Assembly: GCF_019192965.1 (NCBI RefSeq)
Contig: NZ_JAHTKU010000017.1
Coordinates: 1-64,000 of the forward strand
Direction of reading: 5' to 3'
Length of the DNA stretch: 64,000 nt
From: Nocardioides daeguensis
GTDB taxonomy: Bacteria > Actinomycetota > Actinomycetes > Propionibacteriales > Nocardioidaceae
The notes below the pieces were generated by a model. The model made no database searches. It had not been told where the DNA came from and saw nothing but the letters and a program-made list of their open reading frames with translations. Positions 56,773 through 64,000 of the stretch are shown here, one piece after another (position 1 is the first letter of the stretch; each line of letters begins with the position of its first letter). A program made the translations under genes and the position numbers.

Positions 56773-59700
56773 CACGGCGCGGGTCGGCTTTGAGGCGTTC
56801 TCAGCCAGCCAGGCCGAGGGGTCGACGTTGTCGGGGCCGTAGATCGAGCCGTTCTTGAGGTGGACCTCGAAGTGGAGGTGGCAGCCACTCCCGTTGCCCT
56901 CCTTGCCGACCTGGCCGATCGGCTCGCCGGCGGCGACCGTCTGGCCGCGGCTGACGCTGACGCTCTGCATGTGCGCGTACCAGGTGGTCAGCGAGCCGGG
57001 GCCGGTGGTGACCTTGACCAGCTGCGGGCCGGCCCAGCCCTGGCTGGTGTCGATCTCGATGGTGCCCGCGTGCGCGGCGTAGACCGTCGTGCCGCAAGGC
57101 GCGGAGAAGTCGGTCCCGGTGTGCCAGTTGGACCAGTAGGGCCCGGTGGCGTGCCAGTTCTTCCGGTCCGTTCCGATGTACTGCGCGGGAACCGGGTAGA
57201 CCACCTCGTCGCAGGACGCGCCATCGAGCCCGATCGGGGTGACCTTGGCGTCGGGCAGCACGTTGATGTGCGGGTGGTCCATGTGGTTCGCGGTGGCCGA
57301 GCCTCGGTCCTCCATCCGCCGCCAGCCCTCGTCGGCGCGCGCGACCGACCAGATGCGCTGGTACCAGATGATGTAGTCGATCCCGAGCTCACGAGCGTGG
57401 GCCTGGGCGTACGCCACGAGCGCGTCCCCTTGGGCCTTGCCGGCGGGCGTGAGGGGGACCATGAAGTCGGCAGCGAGGCCGGCGGGGTGGCCGTTGGGGT
57501 CGGTGGCGCTCGCGCGGTAGCCGCCGACGGTCTTGATGCCGAACATGGGGCCGAGGATGTTGACCAGCTGGGTCAGCTGGGGCTTGACCGGCCCGAGGTT
57601 GTAGTTGGTCTCGGTGGCGACGGCGCACCCGGCGCTGCTCCCGGCCGTGGTGGCGGTCACGAGCGGGTGGTCGGCGAGCTTGCTGGCCTTGGTGCTGTTG
57701 TCGACCTCGGCGCTGGCCCAGGTGAGGTTGGTGCCGTAGACGTGGTCGATAGGTGCGTCCTGCTTGGGCTTCTTGCAGGGCTCGGCAGACCCGCCGAACG
57801 CGTTCGTCAGCTCAGGGGTCAGGGCGCAATGCGAGGAGTCGTTGCCGTCCTTGCCGTCGTTGAAGTCACCCAGGATCACCGCCGGGACGCCGGTACCGGA
57901 GAGCTCGGTCATCGTGGCCAGCTGGCGGCGGAGCGCCTCCTTGCGGTGCCCCGCGGCGTTCCCCTGGGTGTCGGCCGGGTTGTGGATGCTCCAGACCCAG
58001 ATCACCTGCCCGGCGCTGGGGCCGCCCGGTGTGCCGGTGAGCTGCACCAGCGGCATGCCGGTGTCCTTGCCGCCGAAGTAGGGGATGTCCACGAGACGGG
58101 CGTCGGTCTGCTCCCACTCGTTGCGGTCCCAGACCACCCGGTTCTGGGCCTTCCCGGTGGCCGGGTACATGCCCCACTTGGCGGCGTACTGGTCGGCCAG
58201 GGCCTTGGCCTGGGGCGGGTGGACCTCCTGGAGGCCGGCGATCGAGACGCCGGCGTTCTCGATGGTCCGCATGGCGCCGGGCAGTCGCTTGTCCCAGGTG
58301 TCGTAGCCCGGCCGCTCGCCGGCCTGATCGGTGTGGCCGGCTCCGAGCAGGTTGAGGGTGCCGACGGTGATCGGGTTGACGGTGTCGCCCTGGCAGTTGG
58401 CCACGTTCGTGGTGGAGCCGTCGTCGGGAAGGTCGGGCAGGTCGCCACCGAGCAGGCCGGTGATGTCGCCGGCGACGTCCTCCCACTGCGCGTAGGCGTC
58501 GGGGAACCCGGAGCGCTGCACGGCCTGCGCGGCCCGGGTGAGGGTCATGTTCTGCCAGCCGGGGATGTCGAGCAGGCCCGGGTTCCCGGTGTGCTGGGCC
58601 TCGCCGAAGAACGCGCGGGCGGCGAGCACCGGGTTGGTGATCTCGGCTCGGCTCCCCCACCCAGTGGACGGGCGCTGCTGGAACAGGCCGAGGGAGTCAC
58701 GGTCGCCGCTGTTCAGGTTGACCAGCTTGGACTCCTGGATCGCCGTGGCGATCGCGATCTGCAGGCCGCGGCGGGGAATCTGGAGGTCGCGGGCGACCTG
58801 GGCGATGGTGATCGCGTTGCGGGCCTGCTCGCTCGTCATGGTCGGGTAGCCAGAGGCGAACCGCAGCCGCATCAGCTGGGCGAGTACGTCGCCGGCCGGC
58901 GGCTCGGCGGACGTCCTCGAGGTGTGGGCAACGTTCACGACACCGTCGGTGGTGGCCGCGGGCTCGGGGGCGCTCTCGGGGCCGGCGCCGTTCATGGCGA
59001 TGCGCGCGGAGAGCCAGTGGTGGTCCGACACCATGGTCCCGTCCCAGCCCTGCTCGAGCCGGACGCCCTGGTGCTGGGGGAAGAAGATGAAGTCGACGCC
59101 GTGGTTGTGCCAGGCGTAGCCGGCGCCCTTCATCTTCGCCGCGGCCGCCCACGGCAGGTCGGTGTAGGAGGCCTGGGTGTTCATGTCGCCACCGACGAGC
59201 ACCGGGCCGTGCGCGGCGAGCGAGTTGCGCAGCTGCAGCAGGATGTCCATCCCGGCGCCGTACTGCTGGGGGCGGGTCAGCGGCGGGTTGCCGTGCTGCT
59301 TCGGCCAGCGGTGCGGGTTGGTCATGTGGTGGGTGGAGACCACCGACACCACCTCTCGACCACCGTGGCCGTCGGCGCGTTCGAGGATCACCCAGGTCGC
59401 GAACCGGTCCCAGGTGACCGGCCGACCGTCGTAGAAGGTCTTGTCGTCGTCGACGAGCTGGACGCGGCCGCCGTTGGCCTTGGTCCAGGTCGACCGCTTC
59501 CAGAGCACGACGTTGCCCATGGCCTGCTCGGCACCGGCACCGGACTCCGACGGTGTCGACACTCGGAAGGCGTCGTAGCCCGGGGCTGCCGCCTCGATCT
59601 GGGCAAGGCTCCAGCCGCCGGCCTCGTTCAGGGTGACGAAGTCGGGGTTCTTGGACAGCACCTTGGGCATGGAGGCCCGGAACCCGTCGAGGCCGGAGCG

Positions 59701-59925
59701 GCGCGGGATGTTGGCCTGGGCCATGGTGATCTTGCCCTTGACGGGGCCGCCCACGGGGCCGTCGATGGCACCGAGGTTGCCGAGCTGGGTGGGTGCTGAC
59801 TGGGTGGTCTGGGTACGACACTCGGCGGCCGCCGTGGTGGTCATGACGACCATCAGGGTCACGACGAACGGCAGCCCCATGAAGACGATCAGGACCGGCA
59901 GTCCGGCGAGCAGCAGCTTCTTCAC
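56770..59925 (-). CDS. Five-domain secreted transfer protein: two EEP nucleases, lysozyme-like, VanY-like and M23 domains
   Basis: 1,051 residues with an N-terminal signal/anchor helix (8-30). Domain 1 (65-315) is an EEP (endonuclease/exonuclease/phosphatase) fold: Glu101, GGDMN (Asp247, Asn249), SDHH (Asp301, His302). Domain 2 (350-485) is lysozyme/transglycosylase-like: AIATAIQESKLVN (Glu398) and SLGLFQQRPSTGWG. Domain 3 (518-760) is a second EEP: NLLGAGHTDQ, LQEVHP (Glu567), GDFND (Asp687, Asn689), ADHP (Asp752, His753). Domain 4 (775-890) is VanY-like: GYRASATDPNGHPAGLAADF and HMDHPHIN. Domain 5 (930-1040) is an M23 endopeptidase: HTGTD (His935, Asp939), WYAHM (His985), HLHFE (His1016, His1018). 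It should open peptidoglycan for the transfer channel; the EEP role is unclear. Confidence 0.85.
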   Translation of the reverse strand: MKKLLLAGLPVLIVFMGLPFVVTLMVVMTTTAAAECRTQTTQSAPTQLGNLGAIDGPVGGPVKGKITMAQANIPRRSGLDGFRASMPKVLSKNPDFVTLNEAGGWSLAQIEAAAPGYDAFRVSTPSESGAGAEQAMGNVVLWKRSTWTKANGGRVQLVDDDKTFYDGRPVTWDRFATWVILERADGHGGREVVSVVSTHHMTNPHRWPKQHGNPPLTRPQQYGAGMDILLQLRNSLAAHGPVLVGGDMNTQASYTDLPWAAAAKMKGAGYAWHNHGVDFIFFPQHQGVRLEQGWDGTMVSDHHWLSARIAMNGAGPESAPEPAATTDGVVNVAHTSRTSAEPPAGDVLAQLMRLRFASGYPTMTSEQARNAITIAQVARDLQIPRRGLQIAIATAIQESKLVNLNSGDRDSLGLFQQRPSTGWGSRAEITNPVLAARAFFGEAQHTGNPGLLDIPGWQNMTLTRAAQAVQRSGFPDAYAQWEDVAGDITGLLGGDLPDLPDDGSTTNVANCQGDTVNPITVGTLNLLGAGHTDQAGERPGYDTWDKRLPGAMRTIENAGVSIAGLQEVHPPQAKALADQYAAKWGMYPATGKAQNRVVWDRNEWEQTDARLVDIPYFGGKDTGMPLVQLTGTPGGPSAGQVIWVWSIHNPADTQGNAAGHRKEALRRQLATMTELSGTGVPAVILGDFNDGKDGNDSSHCALTPELTNAFGGSAEPCKKPKQDAPIDHVYGTNLTWASAEVDNSTKASKLADHPLVTATTAGSSAGCAVATETNYNLGPVKPQLTQLVNILGPMFGIKTVGGYRASATDPNGHPAGLAADFMVPLTPAGKAQGDALVAYAQAHARELGIDYIIWYQRIWSVARADEGWRRMEDRGSATANHMDHPHINVLPDAKVTPIGLDGASCDEVVYPVPAQYIGTDRKNWHATGPYWSNWHTGTDFSAPCGTTVYAAHAGTIEIDTSQGWAGPQLVKVTTGPGSLTTWYAHMQSVSVSRGQTVAAGEPIGQVGKEGNGSGCHLHFEVHLKNGSIYGPDNVDPSAWLAENASKPTRAV

Positions 59926-59946
59926 GACAGGTCAGTCCCGGACGGC

Positions 59947-61491
59947 TCAGGCCGCTGTCTCGATGGCCTCGTTGGTGTAGTAGAGCTTCTTCTCCAGCGG
60001 ATGCAGCACGGTCTGGACCTTGTAGGTGGCGTCGCCGATGCACCACAGCGCGCGGCCCTTGTCCTGCATCGCCCACCCGGAGACGAGGTCCTGGGCGATC
60101 GGGCCGAGCCCGAGCATCGAGTCGAGCTCGCGGGCGACGCGCGGCTTCTGCGCGCCGAGGATCTTGATGTCGGCCAGCTCGAGGAGGTCCTTGGCGATCA
60201 TCGCGGCCTGGGAGTCGGCGTCGCCGACCGAGAGCAGGTCGGAGGGCTTGTGGAGGTTGCAGAACTGGATGTCGCCGCCCTTGCCGGCCATGCCGCGGGA
60301 GAGCCGCAGGTCGGCGTCGAAGCTGGCCACCGCGGCGGTTCCGAGACGCATCTGCTTCCAGACCTCGTCGCGCACGACGATGCGCAGGTCGCCGGGCTCG
60401 GCGATCTCCCGCAGGCCGCGGCCCCAGGAGTTCATGCACAGCAGCGCGATGCCGACCGCCTCATCGCCCAGGCCGTCGAGCCGGGAGAGGCTGAACGACT
60501 GGATCGGGGCGCGCCAGTCGACCTCGATGTTGGTGAAGTCGTCGAAGAGGCCGGCCAGGGTGCCGGTGACCAGCTCGCCGAGTGCGTTGCGCAGCAGCCG
60601 GGTGTCGTCGAGGAACACGCGGGTGTTCGCGTACTCGCAGGCCCGGACGAGCTCCTCGGTGGGTTTGCGCAGCAGGTCCCACAGACGCGGGATGGTCGTC
60701 TCCTTGAGGACGGTGTTGCCGGCGGCGTAGCCGGTGAGGATCTGCAGTGCGTTGCGAACGACGTCGCTCTCGTCGGGACCGAACGGGACCCGGCGCTCGT
60801 CGTCGATCTTCATGGATCCGACGAGGCCGCGGACCAGGACCAGCCAGCGCTTGAAGATGATCGTGGCGCGGCGCTGCTGTTCCTCGGCGGAGAGGTCCTT
60901 CCAGCCGTCGCCGAGCGGGCCCATGTCCAGCGGGTTGACCCGGGCCCAGAAACCGGGGGCGATGACGAAGGGCTCGACCCCGAGCGCGCGGCACAGGGAC
61001 TCGTACTCGTCCTTGACGTCGCCGGTGACCAGGGTGCGGTAGCCGAAGGGCATCATCCGGGTGCAGAACGCCTTGGTGGTGCCGGACTTGCCACTGCCGG
61101 GCTTGGCGAACTGAAAGATGTTGGGGTTGGTCGCCGGCACGTCATCGCGCAGCACCCACCCGAACGGGTCGCAGTAGAACGAGCCGCCCGAGAGCTGGTC
61201 GACGCCCATCTGCGCGCCGGTCGGAGGCAGGGCGGGCGCGGAGACGAACGGCCAGAACACCGGCGCCTGGTCGCTGGTCATGCACCAGGCCGACGCCGGC
61301 GCCGTGGCGGCCGCCCAGCCGCGGCCGCCACGAGCTGCGCCGCGGCGCGGGGTGTACTTGAAGATCCGGGGCTCCCTGGCCTCGGGCTCGAGGGCGGGGA
61401 TCGTGGGCAGGTCGTGACCGAAGTCCGACAGCAGGGCGGCCATGTCGCGGCCGCCGCGGCGGTTGCGGCGGTTGCGGCGAGAGGTGGTCAT
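59947..61491 (-). CDS. VirB4/TraC-type conjugation ATPase (C-terminal part of a split VirB4)
   Basis: 514 residues. After a basic N-terminus comes an ATPase of the FtsK/HerA class: NIFQFAKPGSGKSGTTKAF (Lys135), then TGDVKDEYESLCRALGVEPF, a WARVNPLDMG strand and VRDEVWKQM (Walker B-like), and KILGAQKPRVA. In actinobacterial systems VirB4 is often split, with the SCO6880 protein as its N-terminal part. Here that gene precedes it with an ATGA overlap. It powers pilus or channel assembly at the membrane. Confidence 0.9.
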   Translation of the reverse strand: MTTSRRNRRNRRGGRDMAALLSDFGHDLPTIPALEPEAREPRIFKYTPRRGAARGGRGWAAATAPASAWCMTSDQAPVFWPFVSAPALPPTGAQMGVDQLSGGSFYCDPFGWVLRDDVPATNPNIFQFAKPGSGKSGTTKAFCTRMMPFGYRTLVTGDVKDEYESLCRALGVEPFVIAPGFWARVNPLDMGPLGDGWKDLSAEEQQRRATIIFKRWLVLVRGLVGSMKIDDERRVPFGPDESDVVRNALQILTGYAAGNTVLKETTIPRLWDLLRKPTEELVRACEYANTRVFLDDTRLLRNALGELVTGTLAGLFDDFTNIEVDWRAPIQSFSLSRLDGLGDEAVGIALLCMNSWGRGLREIAEPGDLRIVVRDEVWKQMRLGTAAVASFDADLRLSRGMAGKGGDIQFCNLHKPSDLLSVGDADSQAAMIAKDLLELADIKILGAQKPRVARELDSMLGLGPIAQDLVSGWAMQDKGRALWCIGDATYKVQTVLHPLEKKLYYTNEAIETAA

Positions 61492-62996
61492 CAGGCGTCT
61501 CCGCTCCGGGTCAGGCTCGTTCCGAGCGGGATGGTCGAGGCGGCGAACCCCGTGTCCTGGGCGAGGTCGAGGCGCAGCGGCGCGAACCCGGCGCGGCGGA
61601 CCGATGCGTCCAGGCGTCGGCCGAACTCCGTGATCCGCAGCGTCTTGGGAACCGTGACCGTGCACACCGCGTAGGGGCGGGTCAGCGAGTTGCCGCGGGC
61701 CAGCTTGGCGTCCAGTCCGCGGGCCTTGTGGGCCTCGTCGCGCTGCTTGGCGCGGGTCTTGCGGCCGAGCTTCTCGTTCATGCCCTCGGCCAGGTCGGCG
61801 GCCCACTCGGCGTTGCCCGACTGCCGGTCGGCCTTGGACTGGGACACGATCGGGTAGGCGACAACGAACGAGCGCCGCTCGCCGGACTCGCTCGGGGTGA
61901 GGATCGGCGCGAGTGCGCCCATCGCCACACCGCGGGTCGGCAGCTTGATGGTGGCGCTGATCGAGTTCCAGGCGTCGTGGCTGTAGTGCCGCACCGTGGC
62001 GTCGGCACCGGACGGGCCGGCCATCGCCCACGGGACGTCGGCGTTCACGCCCGGCTCCTTCTCCCGCATCGCCAGGGCCTCGACGATGCCGGCGCGATCG
62101 CCGGGGGCGAACCCGGTCCGGCAGGCAAGCGCCAGCTCGGGCGAGGTGAGCCACCGGACCGAGGTCATGCCCATCGGGCCGCGCAGCTGTGCCTCGATCT
62201 CGGCCATGAGCAGGTAGATCTCGCGACAGCGTCCCTCGAAGCCGCCGCCGGACTCCTTGGCCGACCGGGCGATCCGGGTCTCGGGGACGACGATCGTCAC
62301 GAACGTCTCGGTGCGCACCGACGCCTGGGTGAGGCCGTGGGCCAGGTCGCTGTTGACGACCTCGGCCAGCTCCGGGGCGTTGGCGCGGCGGTGCTTGGTG
62401 ACCCACAGATCGCGCTCGGCACCGTCCTCGGGGACGGTGCGAACCATGAAGAGGATCTCGTCGACCTTCTCGGTGCGCCCGGCGACGTCGAGCAGGCCGG
62501 CGAGCGCCTCGCCGTAGCGGTTGCGCTCCTCGACGTCCTTCATGCCGATGCCGGGGTGCACGATCGCGGCGGTGACCGCCCACGTCTTGGTGGCGTGGTC
62601 CTGGATCACCGCGACGCGCTGCAGCTGCGAGCCGTGCGGCGGGCCGTCGTGGATCTGGACCCCCTGCAGCACCCCGGGTAGGTCCGGGGTGTCGAGGTCA
62701 TCGCCGCGGCCCTGGGTGGCCTTGGCCCTGAACGAGGTCCAGCCCAGCAGCCCACCCACGGCGTACGCCGTCGAGGCGAACACCCAGCCGGTGGCCGAGC
62801 GGCCCCGGACCGGGATGACGGTGATGGCCAGCAGGAACAGCCAGACCAGGGCGAACAGGAACGCGGAGAACCACGCCCCGCGGCTGATCGCCCAGAACGC
62901 CGGCAGGCTGGCCAGCGCCAGGAACATCAGTTGGCCTCCGGAGAGGCCGAAGAACCAGCCGATGCGGTCGCGCTGGTAGTCGGCGTAGATGGTCAT
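61491..62996 (-). CDS. SCO6880-family conjugation protein
   Basis: 501 residues. PrgI-like N-terminus with two membrane helices (GQLMFLALASLPAFWAISRG, FSAFLFALVWLFLLAITVIP) then a soluble region corresponding to the VirB4 N-terminal domain (LQRVAVIQDHATKTWAVTAA, TETFVTIVVPETRIARSAKE, LLMAEIEAQLRGPMGM). The SCO6880/SCO6881 gene pair is a signature of actinobacterial type IV secretion. Its start overlaps a 28-residue ORF (ATGA). Confidence 0.9.
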   Translation of the reverse strand: MTIYADYQRDRIGWFFGLSGGQLMFLALASLPAFWAISRGAWFSAFLFALVWLFLLAITVIPVRGRSATGWVFASTAYAVGGLLGWTSFRAKATQGRGDDLDTPDLPGVLQGVQIHDGPPHGSQLQRVAVIQDHATKTWAVTAAIVHPGIGMKDVEERNRYGEALAGLLDVAGRTEKVDEILFMVRTVPEDGAERDLWVTKHRRANAPELAEVVNSDLAHGLTQASVRTETFVTIVVPETRIARSAKESGGGFEGRCREIYLLMAEIEAQLRGPMGMTSVRWLTSPELALACRTGFAPGDRAGIVEALAMREKEPGVNADVPWAMAGPSGADATVRHYSHDAWNSISATIKLPTRGVAMGALAPILTPSESGERRSFVVAYPIVSQSKADRQSGNAEWAADLAEGMNEKLGRKTRAKQRDEAHKARGLDAKLARGNSLTRPYAVCTVTVPKTLRITEFGRRLDASVRRAGFAPLRLDLAQDTGFAASTIPLGTSLTRSGDA

Positions 62997-63079
62997 CGTC
63001 GGCTTCCTTCCGGGTCAATCTGGATGTCAGTGAGGTCGGGGTTGGTCGGCAGGGGGGTGAGGCGGATCGGGCGGCGCAT
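62993..63079 (-). CDS. 28-residue ORF between VirB6-like and SCO6880 genes
   Basis: MRRPIRLTPLPTNPDLTDIQ then IDPEGSRR. The ATG is 2 nt from the preceding stop and its stop overlaps the SCO6880 ATG, with the SCO6880 RBS (GGAAGGA) inside it. It may be a coupling leader peptide or a real small transfer protein. Confidence 0.5.
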   Translation of the reverse strand: MRRPIRLTPLPTNPDLTDIQIDPEGSRR

Positions 63080-63081
63080 CG

Positions 63082-64000
63082 CTACACCGCCACCGGGGGG
63101 ATTCCGCCGGCGGCCGCGCCGGCACCACCGGCGCCGCCCGCCGCTCCCCCACCGCCACCGGCGGCTGGGGTCTTGGGAGCTGCTCCGGCTCCACCGGCGC
63201 CGCCCTGGCCGCCACCCGAGCCGCCACCAGGTGCACCGCCGGTGGGCAGCGTCGGAGGTGTCGGCGGAGCAGGCGGCATGGGCGGAGTCGGCATCTGCGG
63301 GTCCGTGTCACTGGGGTCCCCGCCGCTCTGCGAACCGGGGTGTGTTCCGCTGCTCTGGTCGCCGGACTGGCCGCCGGACTGGCGGCCTCCCATGCCGCTG
63401 AAGTCCGGGCCGTAGGTGCTCTGCCCGACGCCGGCCTGGTTGGTCTCGTCCGACATCAGCGAGGTCGCCTTGGCGCCGGCGGAGTTGATCCAGCCCATGC
63501 CGGTCGACAGCGCCTGGCCGACCGGGCCGAAGCTGCCGAGGAGGCCCTGGGTCGACTTGTTGAACCGGTCACCGGTCGAGGCCTCGGCGCTCTGCTCACC
63601 CGAAGACCGGCCGTTGGCGTCCGTGGTCGACGCGGCCGAGGAGCCTCCGCCGGCGGCACCGCCGCCGAGCAGGCCTTGGAGGCCGCCCTGAATTGCCATG
63701 CCCTGGCGGAACGACGCTCCGCTGGGGGTGCCCGGGTCGACGAAGGCCAGGAGCTTGAACAGCGCCAGCGGCGCCACGACGCTGATCAGGATCGTCATCA
63801 CTGCCGGCAGCGCGGTGCCGAACGCCTTGGCCGCGTCCTCGGCCAGGTGCGCCGCGACGCCGTCGGCGAACTGCACGCCGATGCCCAGGACCATCACCAT
63901 CAGCACCGGGGTGAACGCCGCGGCGTGGAACCAGCGCAGCGACTTCCAGAACCAGGAGCGGGTGAAGTCGGAGACCAGCCCGGCCGCCGAGAGCGGGCCG
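63082..64000 (-). CDS. VirB6/TrbL-type conjugation membrane protein (SCO6881-like), C-terminal part
   Basis: The frame is open to the window edge, so the N-terminal part is missing. 305 residues are visible. Two or more membrane helices (FTPVLMVMVLGIGVQFADGV, ALPAVMTILISVVAPLALFK) are followed by PSGASFRQGMAIQGGLQGLL and a long Gly/Ser/Pro-rich tail (GGGSGGGQGGAGGAGAA and similar) typical of the SCO6881 family. It forms part of the inner-membrane channel. The tail is low complexity and its composition departs from its neighbours. Confidence 0.85.
   Translation of the reverse strand, partial: GPLSAAGLVSDFTRSWFWKSLRWFHAAAFTPVLMVMVLGIGVQFADGVAAHLAEDAAKAFGTALPAVMTILISVVAPLALFKLLAFVDPGTPSGASFRQGMAIQGGLQGLLGGGAAGGGSSAASTTDANGRSSGEQSAEASTGDRFNKSTQGLLGSFGPVGQALSTGMGWINSAGAKATSLMSDETNQAGVGQSTYGPDFSGMGGRQSGGQSGDQSSGTHPGSQSGGDPSDTDPQMPTPPMPPAPPTPPTLPTGGAPGGGSGGGQGGAGGAGAAPKTPAAGGGGGAAGGAGGAGAAAGGIPPVAV

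Larger units (their letters stand above)
7240..64000. mobile_element. Integrative and conjugative element (partial; right end outside window)
   Basis: From the excisionase/integrase pair onward the window holds relaxase, coupling protein, VirB4/SCO6880/VirB6-type secretion proteins, SSB, ParB, DprA, a DUF932 cluster and cargo (cadmium transposon, type I RM). This is the gene set of an actinobacterial ICE using a type IV secretion system rather than the single-protein TraB route. Nine copies of one bipartite motif run through it and none lie in the host part. The left boundary falls between the glnA terminator and 7451. The attachment core cannot be fixed without the right end. Confidence 0.88.

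Noticed and set aside
56860..59799. 979-residue plus-strand frame opposite the five-domain protein
   Set aside because: Low-complexity Gly/Ala/Val/Asp pattern with no domains; the minus-strand frame carries five domains with active-site residues.
1..64000. CRISPR array
   Set aside because: No series of regularly spaced direct repeats was seen; the only multi-copy motif is the bipartite element, which is dispersed.

Overview
High-GC actinobacterial DNA, most like Nocardioides or a relative (Propionibacteriales): lipA next to a DUF4191 gene, a DUF6318 lipoprotein, an RDD protein and two glutamine synthetases is a layout known from that group. Functions are read by eye from sequence; no searches were run.

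Region 1 (1-7239) is core chromosome: the 3' half of lipA, DUF4191, two exported proteins, a convergent RDD gene, then a type III glutamine synthetase and a type I glnA. Each synthetase has a GlnR-type nitrogen box upstream, and glnA ends in a strong terminator.

Region 2 (about 7240 to beyond 64000) is an integrative and conjugative element (ICE), cut off by the right window edge. It opens with an AlpA-type excisionase and a tyrosine integrase. Accessory and maintenance genes follow: an AAA ATPase behind a large palindrome, a protein with two DnaA domain-IV-like repeats, a thermonuclease, an SSB-DUF4192-DprA operon, and a large parB. The parB gene is split by a 4.65-kb Tn554-like transposon carrying a CmtR-type sensor and a CadD-type cadmium transporter. 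Further on are a broken phosphotransferase, a putative defence protein, a DUF932 cluster, an HNH gene and an IS110 element.

The transfer module starts with a 1,968-residue MobF relaxase-helicase-TOPRIM fusion. A complete type I restriction-modification operon (hsdM-hsdS-hsdR plus an XRE gene) follows. Facing it is a leftward type IV secretion operon: VirB6-like, a 28-residue ORF, SCO6880, VirB4-type ATPase, a five-domain secreted nuclease/peptidoglycan-hydrolase protein, a membrane protein, TraG/VirD4, two unknowns and an M48 peptidase.

The most interesting signal is a bipartite DNA element, TGATCGC, exactly 20 variable bases, then TAGGnGACY. It occurs nine times, only inside the ICE, and points into the excisionase, ssb, relaxase, DnaA-like, coupling-protein and other operons. 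It looks like the ICE's own regulon site. Several genes at 12.1-15.3 kb and 30.3-31.4 kb carry single-base frame breaks, from decay or sequence error.
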